Assembly: GCA_963780865.1 (NCBI GenBank)
Contig: CAWADT010000026.1
Coordinates: forward strand, 1 to 64,000
Source of the DNA: FEN-1073 sp963780865
GTDB lineage: Bacteria > Chloroflexota > Anaerolineae > Anaerolineales > RBG-16-64-43
DNA: 64,000 bases
Direction of reading: 5' to 3'
Program-made: the position numbers and the translations under genes
Notes under the pieces: model-generated
What the model saw: the letters and a program-made list of their open reading frames with translations, nothing else
Databases searched by the model: none
Told to the model about the DNA's origin: nothing
Shown: positions 1-8,953 of the stretch, in pieces
Numbering within the stretch: position 1 is the first letter of the stretch
Layout: each line of letters starts with the position of its first letter

Positions 1-30
1 AGGGATAAAATAAATCCGGCTAGTATGATA

Positions 31-170
31 ATAGCGAAGGACACGGCAGATCGAAATCCGGCAGGTCTTGAAGACCGCTTTAAAGCATGGATCGCCGTGT
101 CCTTTATCCGTTTAGCCCGAACAGTTGGTTGGTCTCAAAGACCGTATCCAATGCTAGCGCGGGCTGTCTT
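31..170 (+). ncRNA. Candidate IS110 bridge RNA, upstream of the transposase
   Basis: This 192-base leader before the transposase folds on paper into two stem-loops. Stem 1 pairs AAGGACACGGC (37-47) with GCCGTGTCCTT (94-104), then has a large internal loop, then the apical hairpin GGTCT-tga-AGACC (64-76). Stem 2 pairs AGCCCG (114-119) with CGGGCT (160-165) and TTGG (125-128) with CCAA (148-151), then ends in GGTCT-caa-AGACC (131-143). Two internal-loop hairpins in the 5-prime noncoding end are the known design of IS110-group bridge RNAs, where the loops read target and donor DNA. The pairings are seen directly; the role is inferred from family knowledge. The IS boundaries were not found, so loop-to-target matching could not be tested. 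Confidence 0.5.
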
Positions 171-192
171 TATTATATCCACGGAGGTTCTC

Positions 193-1089
193 ATGGAGAC
201 ACCACAAAATGATCCCTTTTTCGGCATCGATATCTCCAAGAAAAAGCTGGATACCGCAATGTGGGGCGATACCAGGTTGTGGAGTTTCTTCAACGATGCC
301 GAAGGAATCCCGCAGCTAATCTCATTTCTCCAGGAAAAACATCCTGCCCTGGTGGTTGTCGAGGCCACCGGCGGCTATGAAAAATCGGTCGTAAAGGCTC
401 TCCAACAAGCCAAGATCCTGGTTGCCTTGGTATCTCCTAAAAGGGTGCGGGATTTCGCTCGTGCCAGTGGGCTCTTGGCGAAAACCGACCAACTGGATGC
501 ACATAATATCGCCCATTTTGCTAATGCTTTGCGCCCTCGTCCCACTCCTCCTTCTACACCCGAGCAGGTTCGTCTGGAAGAGCTCCTTGCTCGCCGACGG
601 CAGGTTGTAGGGATCATTCAGGACGAGAAAAACCGCCTACAAAAAGCATCTCAGGAGATGAGCGACCATATTCTTGCCCATTTGGCGTGGTTGGATGAAG
701 AAGAAAAGAACCTGAGCCGCGAAATCCAATCCTTGATTGATCATCAGCCCGAAATGAAGGCCAAAGCAGACCTGGTGAGGACAGCCAAAGGAATCGGCCC
801 GATTACGGCGTCAAGTATTGTTGCCGAGATCCCGGAACTTGGATTGCTCGATCGGAAGGCAATCGCAGCTTTAGTCGGTGTGGCGCCCATGAACAACGAT
901 AGCGGAAAGAAAAATGGGAAACGCCGCACCCAAGGCGGACGACAACCTTTTCGCTGTACGTTGTATATGGCAACTCTTTCCGCCATCCGATTTAATCCCG
1001 TTATCCAACAATTCCACGATAGGCTAATCGCCCCTGGCGAAGTCAACTTGCACTTGCTTGATCTGTTGACTTTAAGCACAGTTGCTTAA
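193..1089 (+). CDS. IS110-family DEDD transposase, C-terminus probably truncated
   Basis: The 298-residue protein has the RuvC-like DEDD domain at the N-terminus (D13 in GIDISK, E57 in VVEATGG, D99 and D102 in AKTDQLDAH). It also has the C-terminal transposase_20 domain with GIGPITA near 200 and the serine region NDSGKKNGKR (S237) followed by GGR. This family inserts and excises DNA through a serine-dependent, RNA-guided reaction. The start at 193 is preceded by ACGGAGG at 181-187. An upstream in-frame ATG at 25 would translate the structured leader and is rejected. After about residue 278 the sequence no longer resembles the usual lysine/arginine-rich IS110 tail and ends early, so the copy may be inactive. 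It is the only mobile-element gene seen here. Confidence 0.9.
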   Translation: METPQNDPFFGIDISKKKLDTAMWGDTRLWSFFNDAEGIPQLISFLQEKHPALVVVEATGGYEKSVVKALQQAKILVALVSPKRVRDFARASGLLAKTDQLDAHNIAHFANALRPRPTPPSTPEQVRLEELLARRRQVVGIIQDEKNRLQKASQEMSDHILAHLAWLDEEEKNLSREIQSLIDHQPEMKAKADLVRTAKGIGPITASSIVAEIPELGLLDRKAIAALVGVAPMNNDSGKKNGKRRTQGGRQPFRCTLYMATLSAIRFNPVIQQFHDRLIAPGEVNLHLLDLLTLSTVA

Positions 1090-1104
1090 AGCCCGGCTTT
1101 TCCC

Positions 1105-1314
1105 CAATCCGAAAAACCGCCGGATTGAGGACAGGGAGCCGAGCGGCTCCCCTCGCGTTCTTGGCGAGGGTTGCTAAGAGAACGGAGATTTAGCTCCGGA
1201 CGAACGACGATTTTTAGAGGTTTCGAATTACCAATTCCTGCGAGTAAAGTGGAAGGAAGAGAAATGAAATAAACTTCCCGGTTGGAACGGCAATCGAACG
1301 GCCCGGCTTCGGGC
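1105..1314 (+). other. Noncoding region with five successive hairpins
   Basis: The 284 bases between the transposase and the next gene hold no convincing ORF but five inverted repeats in a row: CAATCCG (1105-1111) with CGGATTG (1121-1127); GGGAGCC (1134-1140) with GGCTCCC (1145-1151); CCCTCGC (1150-1156) with GCGAGGG (1164-1170); CGGAG (1183-1187) with CTCCG (1194-1198); and GCCCG (1301-1305) with CGGGC (1310-1314). It could be the right noncoding end of the IS110 element, a structured leader of the next gene, or a decayed repeat. None has a U-run that would make it a clear terminator. Confidence 0.4.
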
Positions 1315-1373
1315 AGAATGGATATTTATAGTATTATCGGAGGGTGCATCATGAAAAAACGCGGAGGACCAGG

Positions 1374-2814
1374 ATGAACCGACGATGGCAACAATGGATT
1401 GGATCGTTATTTTTTACGGTCCTATCCATTCCGCTTCTACTCCATGCCTATACCGGAACCTTCATCCGGTTTATTGCCGACGATTTTTGCTCTTCCGCAA
1501 TCGCAAGATCGGTTGGAATTTTCGGAGGAACGGTTCAGTGGTATCTCACCTGGTCCGGGCGGTATTCGGCCAATTTTCTTGACAGTCTGGTGGGAACCAT
1601 TGGACCGGGGATCACTTCCTATACGACCCCGATTGCGTTGGCGCTCTGGTTTTTGGCACTAGCGGCGGGCGTTTTGCAAACGCTTTCAGCCGGAAGTCGA
1701 ACCAATAAAATCCTGGTCATCGGATTGATCTCATCTCTCCTACTGTTCTGCACGTTGGAAATATCACCCAACGCGGCCCAATCCCTCTATTGGGAACAGG
1801 GGATGCATTCGGTCATCCCGCCGTTGATTTTTGCCTGCGTCTATTTCGGATTGCTCCTGTATAAACAGAAAACCGCTGCCTCGGCCAAGACCTCGGCTGC
1901 GCTGATTCTGCTCAGCGGGGCTATCGCATTCATCACGGGAGGATTTCAGCGAGACCTTTGTAACAATGCAAACCACTCTCCTGATCCTATTGATAGTTTT
2001 CGGTTTCACATTCGACCCCGGGCAATTCAAAAAGAAATTGTTGTGGTTCACCGTAGCCGGGCTGCTCGGTTCCGTGCTTGCCATGATCATCGTTATCGCG
2101 GCGCCGGGAAATCAATTCCGACAAGCTACGTATCCACCCCCGCCGGGCTTCCTGGACCTTACCAGAATAACCATGGATAGCACTCTCCGCTTCGTGGTCG
2201 ATATCTTCATTTCCAAACGCCATCTATTAACGTCGGCAGTACTTTTTGCATTTTTCTTGATGCTGGGTGCCGGATTCCTCTTAGAAACAAAGATTCCCTT
2301 CCCAACCATCCTGAGGAGTCGGCTGACAATCCCCTTTTTCGTTGTGGCGGCAGCCGCAGTACAACTCTCTTGTTTCGCTCCGGCAGCGTACGGGACGTCC
2401 GATACGCTTCCGAGCCGCACGCTCATCATTCCGGTTTTTGCTTTTGTTTGCACCGTGGCTTTTTTTGGATTGCTGATCGGGCAATTTGCCGCTGAGAAGA
2501 TTCAAATTCGAAACCCGAAGTTGACTCTTGCGCTGACCGTTGGTTCCGTTGCGTTGCTCGGCAGTATGATGATTCTCGCAGTATCCTGGAATTCCTATAA
2601 AACGATCAAGCTCGAATCCGTTCTCCGCACCTATTCTGAAAATTGGGATCGTCTGGATCAGAATTTACGAGAGGCGAAATCCCAAGGAATGGACAGCGTA
2701 TCCATCGATCCCATCCGGAATGGCATCGGGTTAACGGATATCGGCCCTAATCCCGACATGTGGGTGAATCAGTGCTTCAAAAATTATTACGGTCTGACCG
2801 TAACCACCAAATAG
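1374..2814 (+). pseudogene. DUF6056-like polytopic membrane protein, frameshifted
   Basis: Two overlapping frames together encode one membrane protein of about 479 residues. The first frame gives an N-terminal membrane segment, then RFIADDFC and WYLTWSGRYSANF, which resemble the start of DUF6056 proteins. It then changes frame near 1944-1947. Removing one base there restores GGFSETFVTMQT and continues into the second frame, which ends KNYYGLTVTTK. DUF6056 proteins are multi-spanning and grouped with GT-C-like enzymes, usually in surface-glycan clusters, but their reaction is not established. The ATG at 1374 overlaps the stop of an 8-codon leader ORF (1351-1377) as ATGA. The break may be a sequence error. 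Confidence 0.6.
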
Positions 2815-2989
2815 CTTTGGCATCCCGGGCGGACTGGGGCTTGACACCGGTCAAGAAGGGAACGTTGGTTCCGGATCGTTCGATCAAAGAGACGTATTTG
2901 GAAGCAATCTCCCTGCCGGTATATTACCTTCCGACCGCACGCGATCCAGTGAAGTGGCAAGAGCATTGGGAGAATCGACCGACGGGCAA

Positions 2990-4120
2990 ATGAAGATGAA
3001 GATTGCCTATTTGAGTTCCGCCGCGGTGCCCTCGAGTTCCGCGCATAGCCTGCAAGTGATGAAAATGTGCCAGGCGATGCAGCAGGAAGGGCACGCTGTG
3101 ACCCTGGTGCTCCCGCCGGACGGCGGAAATAAAACGGCCGATCTGAACCGGGTGTACGGCGTGGAAATCCAATTCCAGATTCTTCGGGTGGGACTTCCGC
3201 CCCTGCTTGGCAGGAGAGGTCTGGCACGGACCCTCTCGGGCCAAGCCGCGCGCCTCTCCCCGGACATGGTCTATACCCGCGGCGTCGATATCGCCTGGTC
3301 GGCGGCCGCGCGCGGGCTGCGCACGGTTGTGGAAATCCACGCGCTCCCGACCGGTTGGATGGGTCCGTGGTATCTGCGGATGCTGGCTCGAAATTCGGCC
3401 GTGCGGATGATTGCCATCAGCCGGACGCTTGAGGATCTGCTTCGCAGAGGATATCCGGCGCTGATCAACCGCCCGATCCTGGTCGCGCCGGACGCAGTGG
3501 ATCTGGAGCGATACAGGGACCTACCCTCTCCACGGCAGGCGCGCGCGCGGCTGGGGTTTCCGCCGCAAGGATTTACCGCCGGCTACTTCGGAAGCTTGGT
3601 AGCGGGGCGCGGTGTGGAACAAATGATCCACCTGGCCGAGCGGCTCCCGGAGATATCATTTCTTGTTTTCGGCGGGGATGCACTGGGCGTGATTAAATGG
3701 AAACAGCGAACTGCGGATCAGGAGAACCTTCGTTGGATGGGCCACCTTCCGAATGCGGAGTTGCCGCAATACCAGGCGGCCTGCGACGTGCTGCTGATGC
3801 CCTACCAGAAAGAAGTTACCATCCAGGGGAAGGGCAATACCGCAGAGATCATGAGCCCGATGAAACTTTATGAGTATATGGCCGCCGGAAGGCTGATTCT
3901 ATCCAGCGATCTACCGGCGCTGCGTGTGATCTTAAATGAAAAAAACAGCGTCCTGCTTCCCGGCGATTTACTCGATTCCTGGGCGGCGGCGCTGGACAAG
4001 GCGCGGCACGCAAAAGCCTGGGCCGGACCATTGGCCAGGCAGGCACGCAAAGACGTCCAAGCCCACACCTGGCGCAATCGGGTTCGGACGATTATGAAGT
4101 TTGCGGCGGACGGCGGATAA
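2990..4120 (+). CDS. Glycosyltransferase family 4 (GT-B fold)
   Basis: This 376-residue cytoplasmic glycosyltransferase opens with KIAYLSSAAVPSSSAHS, a GT4 N-terminal strand with a glycine-poor acceptor loop. The C-terminal nucleotide-sugar half contains GYFGSLVAGRGVEQM, LMPYQKE and EIMSPMKLYEYMAAGR, with two glutamates at donor-site spacing. It closely resembles the next gene in the donor region (SPMKxxEYMAA), so the pair probably arose by duplication. The ATG at 2990 overlaps the stop of a short upstream frame; a second ATG at 2996 is also possible. The sugar donor and acceptor cannot be told from sequence. Confidence 0.85.
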   Translation: MKMKIAYLSSAAVPSSSAHSLQVMKMCQAMQQEGHAVTLVLPPDGGNKTADLNRVYGVEIQFQILRVGLPPLLGRRGLARTLSGQAARLSPDMVYTRGVDIAWSAAARGLRTVVEIHALPTGWMGPWYLRMLARNSAVRMIAISRTLEDLLRRGYPALINRPILVAPDAVDLERYRDLPSPRQARARLGFPPQGFTAGYFGSLVAGRGVEQMIHLAERLPEISFLVFGGDALGVIKWKQRTADQENLRWMGHLPNAELPQYQAACDVLLMPYQKEVTIQGKGNTAEIMSPMKLYEYMAAGRLILSSDLPALRVILNEKNSVLLPGDLLDSWAAALDKARHAKAWAGPLARQARKDVQAHTWRNRVRTIMKFAADGG

Positions 4121-4231
4121 CCCGGGGCAACTTCCGATGGATCTACCTCCGGACCCGGCAGGGCGAGGAGTTGGGATCTTTGAACACAGAAGAGCGGAAG
4201 ACAATCTTTGGACCGAGTGCACGGCGCGAAA

Positions 4232-5371
4232 ATGACACTCCCAAAAATCCTGTACATCTCCCGTTCGAGGATTCCATCCGACCAGGCGAATTGCGTCCAA
4301 GTATTGAAAATGTGCGCCGGGTTCGCCGCCTACGCCGAAGTGGAACTTGCGGCGCCATATTTCCGGGAAGACGCCCGTCGGAGAGATACGCTGCCGGAGC
4401 GCTTCGCGCTGGCTAGGCCGTTCACGGTGCGGTGGTTGCCGTACCCGCATTGGGGAAAGCGGTTTGCGGTGAGGGGGTTCGCCCTGGCTGCGACGGCCTA
4501 CGCGAAGGCGCGGGGATACCGTCTGGCCTATACCCGGGATCCTTGGGCGGCGTACTGGCTCGCCCGGTCCGGGATCCGCACGGGCTTCGAGTTGCACGAT
4601 CTGAAGGAGGACCGGCGGTACCCAATCTGGCAGACGTTGGTTTCCGACCGGACCATGTCACCCAATTTGCGGGGGGTATTCTGCATCACCCGACAACTCC
4701 TCGAAGATTCCATCGCCGCGGGCGCCAGGCCCGATCTACTCCGCGTGGCGCCGGACGGCGTGGACCTGCAGCGATTCCAAAAACCCATAAGCCGAGGGGA
4801 AGCCAGAACCGCTTTGGGATTGCCGGATCAGGTTCCATGGATCGTACACGCCGGTCATATATATGAAGGGCGCGGCGCGGAAGAACTCGTCCAGGCGCTG
4901 GCGAAAATCCCTGCCGCCCGGTTGCTTTTTGCCGGCGGCAAACCCGCGGACGTTGAACGCGTTCGTGCTTTCGCGCTGGAGCAGGGGCTCGCGGATCGGG
5001 TCCGCTTCGAGGGGATGGTGCCAAACGGGAGGATTCCGTTGTATCTGTGGGCGGCGGACGTTTTAGCCATGCCCTACACCTCGCGGACGCCGATCATGGG
5101 TTCGATCTCGCCCATGAAGATGTTCGAATACATGGCGGCTCAGCGCCCGATCGTCTCGACGGACTTTCCGACGCTTCGGGAGGTGCTGCACGACGGGGAG
5201 AACGCGGTTCTGGCGGCGCCCGACAGCCCGGCGGCACTCGCCGCAGGAATCCGGCGCTTGCTGGATGATCCCGGATGGGGCGGAAAGATTGCGCGCCGGG
5301 CCAGGCAGGACGTGGAGCAATATACCTGGGAGCGGCGGGCGGAAAATATTCTGGGCCTGCTCACGGGATAG
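4232..5371 (+). CDS. Glycosyltransferase family 4, paralogue of the preceding gene
   Basis: A 379-residue GT4 protein begins TLPKILYISRSRIPSDQANCVQ, matching the acceptor-side opening of its upstream neighbour. The donor half has VHAGHIYEGRGAEELV, LAMPYTSRTPIMGSISPMKMFEYMAAQRP and a C-terminal helix ending ENILGLLTG. It presumably adds one sugar from a nucleotide-sugar donor during assembly of a surface glycan, on the cytoplasmic side of the membrane. I chose the ATG at 4232 because homologous proteins start just before the first beta strand; an in-frame TTG at 4208 adds eight residues. Confidence 0.85.
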   Translation: MTLPKILYISRSRIPSDQANCVQVLKMCAGFAAYAEVELAAPYFREDARRRDTLPERFALARPFTVRWLPYPHWGKRFAVRGFALAATAYAKARGYRLAYTRDPWAAYWLARSGIRTGFELHDLKEDRRYPIWQTLVSDRTMSPNLRGVFCITRQLLEDSIAAGARPDLLRVAPDGVDLQRFQKPISRGEARTALGLPDQVPWIVHAGHIYEGRGAEELVQALAKIPAARLLFAGGKPADVERVRAFALEQGLADRVRFEGMVPNGRIPLYLWAADVLAMPYTSRTPIMGSISPMKMFEYMAAQRPIVSTDFPTLREVLHDGENAVLAAPDSPAALAAGIRRLLDDPGWGGKIARRARQDVEQYTWERRAENILGLLTG

Positions 5372-5395
5372 TTTCGCGGCCCGCATGGTTCGAGG

Positions 5396-6565
5396 ATGAT
5401 CATGACTATTCGTTGGAGACAATTCGCGCTGCCGGCCCTGTTTCTCGCCGTTTGTTTCTTCTTCTTCGCGGGTTTGACTCAGTGGATGTCGTCCGTGTGG
5501 AAATTTAATTTCTTCAATCCGAGCGGCGACGTCTATACTTATTGGAAGGAAAGCCTGACGTGGGGGTTGCCGTTCCATCCCCATCATCCGCCGGGCTATC
5601 CTTGGCTGATCGCCGCGTGGCACACAGTGGCGGGAACCTGGCTCGGGCCGCTTGTGATCATGCAGACCTTCACCTTCCTCTTCCTCATGGGCGGCGCGCT
5701 GCTGATGATCCCGCTCTGCCGTCAGGCAGGAATTGCCAAGCGCGGATGGGCGATGGCGTTCCTCTTTATCGCCTGGCCGTTCGTGGGCAGTCTCTATGCG
5801 GTCTTCCCCCAAATTGACGCCATCGTCCTTTTTCTCCTGATCCTTGGCATCCTTCTGGCGATGAACAGCCGCTGGATGGCATCCGGCGCGGTGTTGGGGG
5901 CGGCGACGATGATGCATCCGGTCGCCTGGATTTTCACGCCATTGCTCCTGATCGCGGCCTGGGCGGCTTGGGTGTGGGAAAGGAAACAGCCGGCCTCCCT
6001 CCCGAGGAGCATCAATACCAGGCAACTCCTGGCGATGACGGCCCTGGCCATTGCGCCGATGGTTATCCTGTGGATATGGCAAACCATCATCACGAAGGAC
6101 CCGTTGTGGACAATCGCTTCCATCGTTCAGGCGCAGGTGGTGTCGCAGGGATCGCTGCCGGTCCTGGACGGATGGGTCGGCACGGTGATCGGCAAGGGGA
6201 TCTCCGGATGGGCGAAGGTTGGAATACTCTCGCTGGTTGTTCTAACGGCCGTTTGCATCCTCGTCCGCGTTTTAGCCGACCAAGTTACGCAGTCGAATGC
6301 GCGGGATTTTTATCGGAAGGTTGTTTCCATACTGATTCCAGCCGTTGTGCTGGGGATGGCGATCGTGCTCAACCAGCATGAAATCTGGGCGGTAATGAGA
6401 TTTAGTAAAATGCTCATTCTGCCCATGATCCTGTACCGGGATCGATTGTTCGGGTTTGTCCCCCAGCGGCTGCGCATGCCCGTCTTGGGCGTTTTAATCG
6501 GACTGAGTTTCCTGACCCAGGTCGTATACGCCTGGTATATGGCGAACGTTTTCTTCTCGGCGTGA
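5396..6565 (+). CDS. Polytopic membrane protein, GT-C-like (mannosyltransferase type)
   Basis: This 389-residue protein is nearly all hydrophobic, with about ten predicted membrane helices by eye. The first loop has NPSGDVYTYWKESLTWG, with an acidic residue after the first helix, then HPPGYPWLIAAWH. An early Asp in the first extracytoplasmic loop followed by a PPGYP-type motif is typical of GT-C enzymes that use lipid-linked sugars outside the membrane. No specific family could be fixed. It sits among GT4 genes and ends in a GTGA overlap with the next gene, so it is probably part of the same glycan pathway. Confidence 0.6.
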   Translation: MIMTIRWRQFALPALFLAVCFFFFAGLTQWMSSVWKFNFFNPSGDVYTYWKESLTWGLPFHPHHPPGYPWLIAAWHTVAGTWLGPLVIMQTFTFLFLMGGALLMIPLCRQAGIAKRGWAMAFLFIAWPFVGSLYAVFPQIDAIVLFLLILGILLAMNSRWMASGAVLGAATMMHPVAWIFTPLLLIAAWAAWVWERKQPASLPRSINTRQLLAMTALAIAPMVILWIWQTIITKDPLWTIASIVQAQVVSQGSLPVLDGWVGTVIGKGISGWAKVGILSLVVLTAVCILVRVLADQVTQSNARDFYRKVVSILIPAVVLGMAIVLNQHEIWAVMRFSKMLILPMILYRDRLFGFVPQRLRMPVLGVLIGLSFLTQVVYAWYMANVFFSA

Positions 6566-7752
6566 AGCGCGAGGAAACAAGAATCATGCACTCGAGCTTG
6601 TCGAATCAACAAAGAGAAAAAATCCTCTACCTCATCCCCACCCTTGCCTCCGGCGGGACGGAACGTCAGGCGGCGGAACTGGTGCGACGCCTGGACCGCG
6701 AGCGCTTTGACCCGCTGGTGGCGGTGATCTACGGCCTGGATCGGGTCCCGGTGGAAATTCCGCTGCAGGATGCGCGATTGATCAGTCTGCGCAAGCCGCT
6801 CGGCAAACTCGGCGCGCTGGTGGTCGTGTTCCGGCTCTGGCGGCTGATCCTGCGTGAACGTCCCGCGGTGGTGCAGTCGTACCTGCGCCCGGCCGATCTG
6901 TACGCCCGCATCGCCGGCCGGCTGGCCGGACATCGCCGCATCGTCACCTCGCTCCGCACCCGCATCGCCGGGTTCTATCCGCCGCTCTGGCAAACGGCGG
7001 AACGGCTCCTCTGGCGGGCGAGCGCGCGCATCGTCTCCAATTCCCGCGCGGCGGCCATCGAGGCGCAAGTGTTGCTCGGCATACCCTCCGCCCGAATCGA
7101 AGTCATCCCCAACGGGGTCGATCTCGAACGATTCCATCCCGGCATGGATTGGCGCGCGCCGCGCGAGTCCTTCGGCCTCTCGCCATCCGATCTGGTGTTT
7201 GGAATGGTCGCCCGCTATTCGCCGGTGAAGGACCACGCCACCCTGCTGACCGCCGTGGCGCAAATGGCCAATTCCGGTTCCTGGCCGGCCTTCGCGAAAG
7301 TTTTATTGGTTGGTGGCACCACCTATGCCGACGCCCGGGCGCTGGTGGACCAACAAATCCAGGAGCAGGGGCTGGACGGGATCGTCCGGCCGATGGGCGT
7401 GTTAAAAAATGTGGAACAGGTCTACGCCGCCCTGGATTGGCTGATCCTGCCCTCCCGCTTCGAAGGATTCCCCAACTCGGTGTTGGAGGCCATGGCCTGC
7501 GGAAAGCCGGTCCTGCTTTCCGACGCGGCCAATGCGGAGCAGATAGTGGCGGAAGGCGAAACCGGCCTTCAATTTCCGGCCGGCGACGTGTTGGCGCTGA
7601 TAGCCTGCCTGGCCAGAGCCATCGCCATGCCGGCCGAACAGCGCGTGGCGCTGGGCCGGGCGGCGCGTTCCTTCGTCGAAGGCAGATTCTCCACGCGGTT
7701 GATGGCTCATAAGTTCGAATCCCTGTACGAGGAATTGCTCAAGAAGCCGTGA
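6562..7752 (+). CDS. Glycosyltransferase family 4
   Basis: A 396-residue GT4 enzyme. The N-terminal domain opens with ILYLIPTLASGGTERQ, the classic GGTE/GGxE loop of GT4 proteins. The donor domain contains VIPNGVDLERF, GMVARYSPVKDH and LPSRFEGFPNSVLEAMACGKP, with the E-x7-E catalytic motif. It belongs to the large group that extends capsule, O-antigen or exopolysaccharide chains. The GTG start at 6562 overlaps the preceding stop as GTGA, suggesting translational coupling; an ATG at 6586 is an alternative start. Confidence 0.88.
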   Translation: MKREETRIMHSSLSNQQREKILYLIPTLASGGTERQAAELVRRLDRERFDPLVAVIYGLDRVPVEIPLQDARLISLRKPLGKLGALVVVFRLWRLILRERPAVVQSYLRPADLYARIAGRLAGHRRIVTSLRTRIAGFYPPLWQTAERLLWRASARIVSNSRAAAIEAQVLLGIPSARIEVIPNGVDLERFHPGMDWRAPRESFGLSPSDLVFGMVARYSPVKDHATLLTAVAQMANSGSWPAFAKVLLVGGTTYADARALVDQQIQEQGLDGIVRPMGVLKNVEQVYAALDWLILPSRFEGFPNSVLEAMACGKPVLLSDAANAEQIVAEGETGLQFPAGDVLALIACLARAIAMPAEQRVALGRAARSFVEGRFSTRLMAHKFESLYEELLKKP

Positions 7753-7783
7753 ACGCAATCCCGCGCAAGTCCGGAGAGGAATC

Positions 7784-8908
7784 ATGACCCGGCCGCCGGT
7801 GGCGATCGTCTCCTTCTCCGCGCTTTCCACGGGCGGAATCGAAACCCACCTTATCCAATTGTTCCGCGGCTTGGGGGGCGAGTATTCGTTTACCGTGTTC
7901 GGCTTGCTCGAAGAGCCGTTTACCGCGCTGGCGGAGCCGCTCGGAGCGCAATGCGTCCGGTTGCCGCGCGCCGGGAAAACGGATCCGGCGGCGGTCGTCC
8001 GGCTGCGGAAGGAATTCCTCGCGCGTAAAATTGAGCTGGTTCACACGCACGATACCCGTGGCGGCGTGATCGGCCGTCTGGCGGCGCGCTCGGCCGGGAT
8101 CAAAGCCGTCCATACGGTCCATACTCCGTCGTTCTTCCTGCCGCAAACGGCGGCGGCCGTCGGCGGATACCGACTGGCGGAACGATGCCTCAACCGGCTG
8201 GCCAGCGATAAGGTGATCTTCGTCTCCCGAACCATCCGGCAGCTATACCTAGATGGAGGGCTTGTGCAGCCGGGCAAAGCCTGCCTTGTCCCAAACGGGC
8301 TGGAACCGGAGTGGTTTGTTCCTTCCCCTCGAAAAAATCCACCCGGCGGAGAGGTTCGCTTCCTATACGTCGGCCGGCTGGCGCGCGAAAAGGGGATGGA
8401 CACTCTGGCGGCGGCGTTCAATCTCGTGGCGGCGCGGATTCCCGGCGCGCAGTTGAGTGCGGCGGGGGACGGCCCGGAGCGGGAGGAGCTTTTGCATGCG
8501 GCCCAGCGCGGCGGCTGGGCTGCGCGCTTGACGCTCCCGGGAAGAATTTCCCGCGAGGATGCAAGGAACCGGATGCGCGCGGCGGATGTCTTCGTGCTGC
8601 CGTCGAGATTCGAAAGTTTTTCTTATACGCTGCTCGAGGCGATGGCCTGCGGATTGCCTTGCCTGGCCACCAACGTGGGCGGAAATTGTGATCTGGTCTC
8701 TCCGGACCGCAACGGCTGGCTCCTTCCCAAGGAAGACCCGCCGGCGCTGGCCGAGGCAATGATTCGGCTTGCGGGAGATTCGAATAGCCGCATTTCCATG
8801 GGCCAGGCGGGAGCGATGCTCGCGCGGGAGTATACTTTGGACCGAATGTTGGAAGGAACCCGTTCGGTGTATCGCCAGGTTTTGGGAAGATCCTCAGGCA
8901 TTACGTAG
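7784..8908 (+). CDS. Glycosyltransferase family 4
   Basis: A 374-residue GT4 protein with AIVSFSALSTGGIETH at the N-terminus (the GGxE acceptor loop), HTHDTRGGVIGRLAAR in the acceptor domain, CLVPNGLEPEWF at the interdomain hinge and LPSRFESFSYTLLEAMACGLP carrying E-x7-E in the donor domain. GAGAGGAATC just before the ATG supplies a plausible ribosome site. It follows the previous GT4 gene by 31 bases on the same strand and is likely to act in the same glycan assembly line. Donor sugar unknown. Confidence 0.88.
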   Translation: MTRPPVAIVSFSALSTGGIETHLIQLFRGLGGEYSFTVFGLLEEPFTALAEPLGAQCVRLPRAGKTDPAAVVRLRKEFLARKIELVHTHDTRGGVIGRLAARSAGIKAVHTVHTPSFFLPQTAAAVGGYRLAERCLNRLASDKVIFVSRTIRQLYLDGGLVQPGKACLVPNGLEPEWFVPSPRKNPPGGEVRFLYVGRLAREKGMDTLAAAFNLVAARIPGAQLSAAGDGPEREELLHAAQRGGWAARLTLPGRISREDARNRMRAADVFVLPSRFESFSYTLLEAMACGLPCLATNVGGNCDLVSPDRNGWLLPKEDPPALAEAMIRLAGDSNSRISMGQAGAMLAREYTLDRMLEGTRSVYRQVLGRSSGIT

Positions 8909-8953
8909 CCGATCCCCTCCGTCCACCGGCCGAGAATCAATTAAGGCATTCGC

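Noticed and set aside
25..192. In-frame extension of the transposase upstream to an ATG at 25
   Set aside because: IS110 proteins start at METPQ-like sequences with a clear ribosome site; the upstream codons lie across two stem-loops and show no homology.
2760..2993. Short frame containing RADWGLTPVKK and ending just before the GT4 gene
   Set aside because: No family resemblance and no ribosome site; it overlaps the end of the DUF6056-like gene in another frame. It may be a tail of that gene after another break, but I cannot show it.
5063..6082. Reverse-strand ORF of 339 codons
   Set aside because: It spans the end of a GT4 gene and the start of the GT-C gene, is rich in Arg, Glu and His, and has no recognisable motif.
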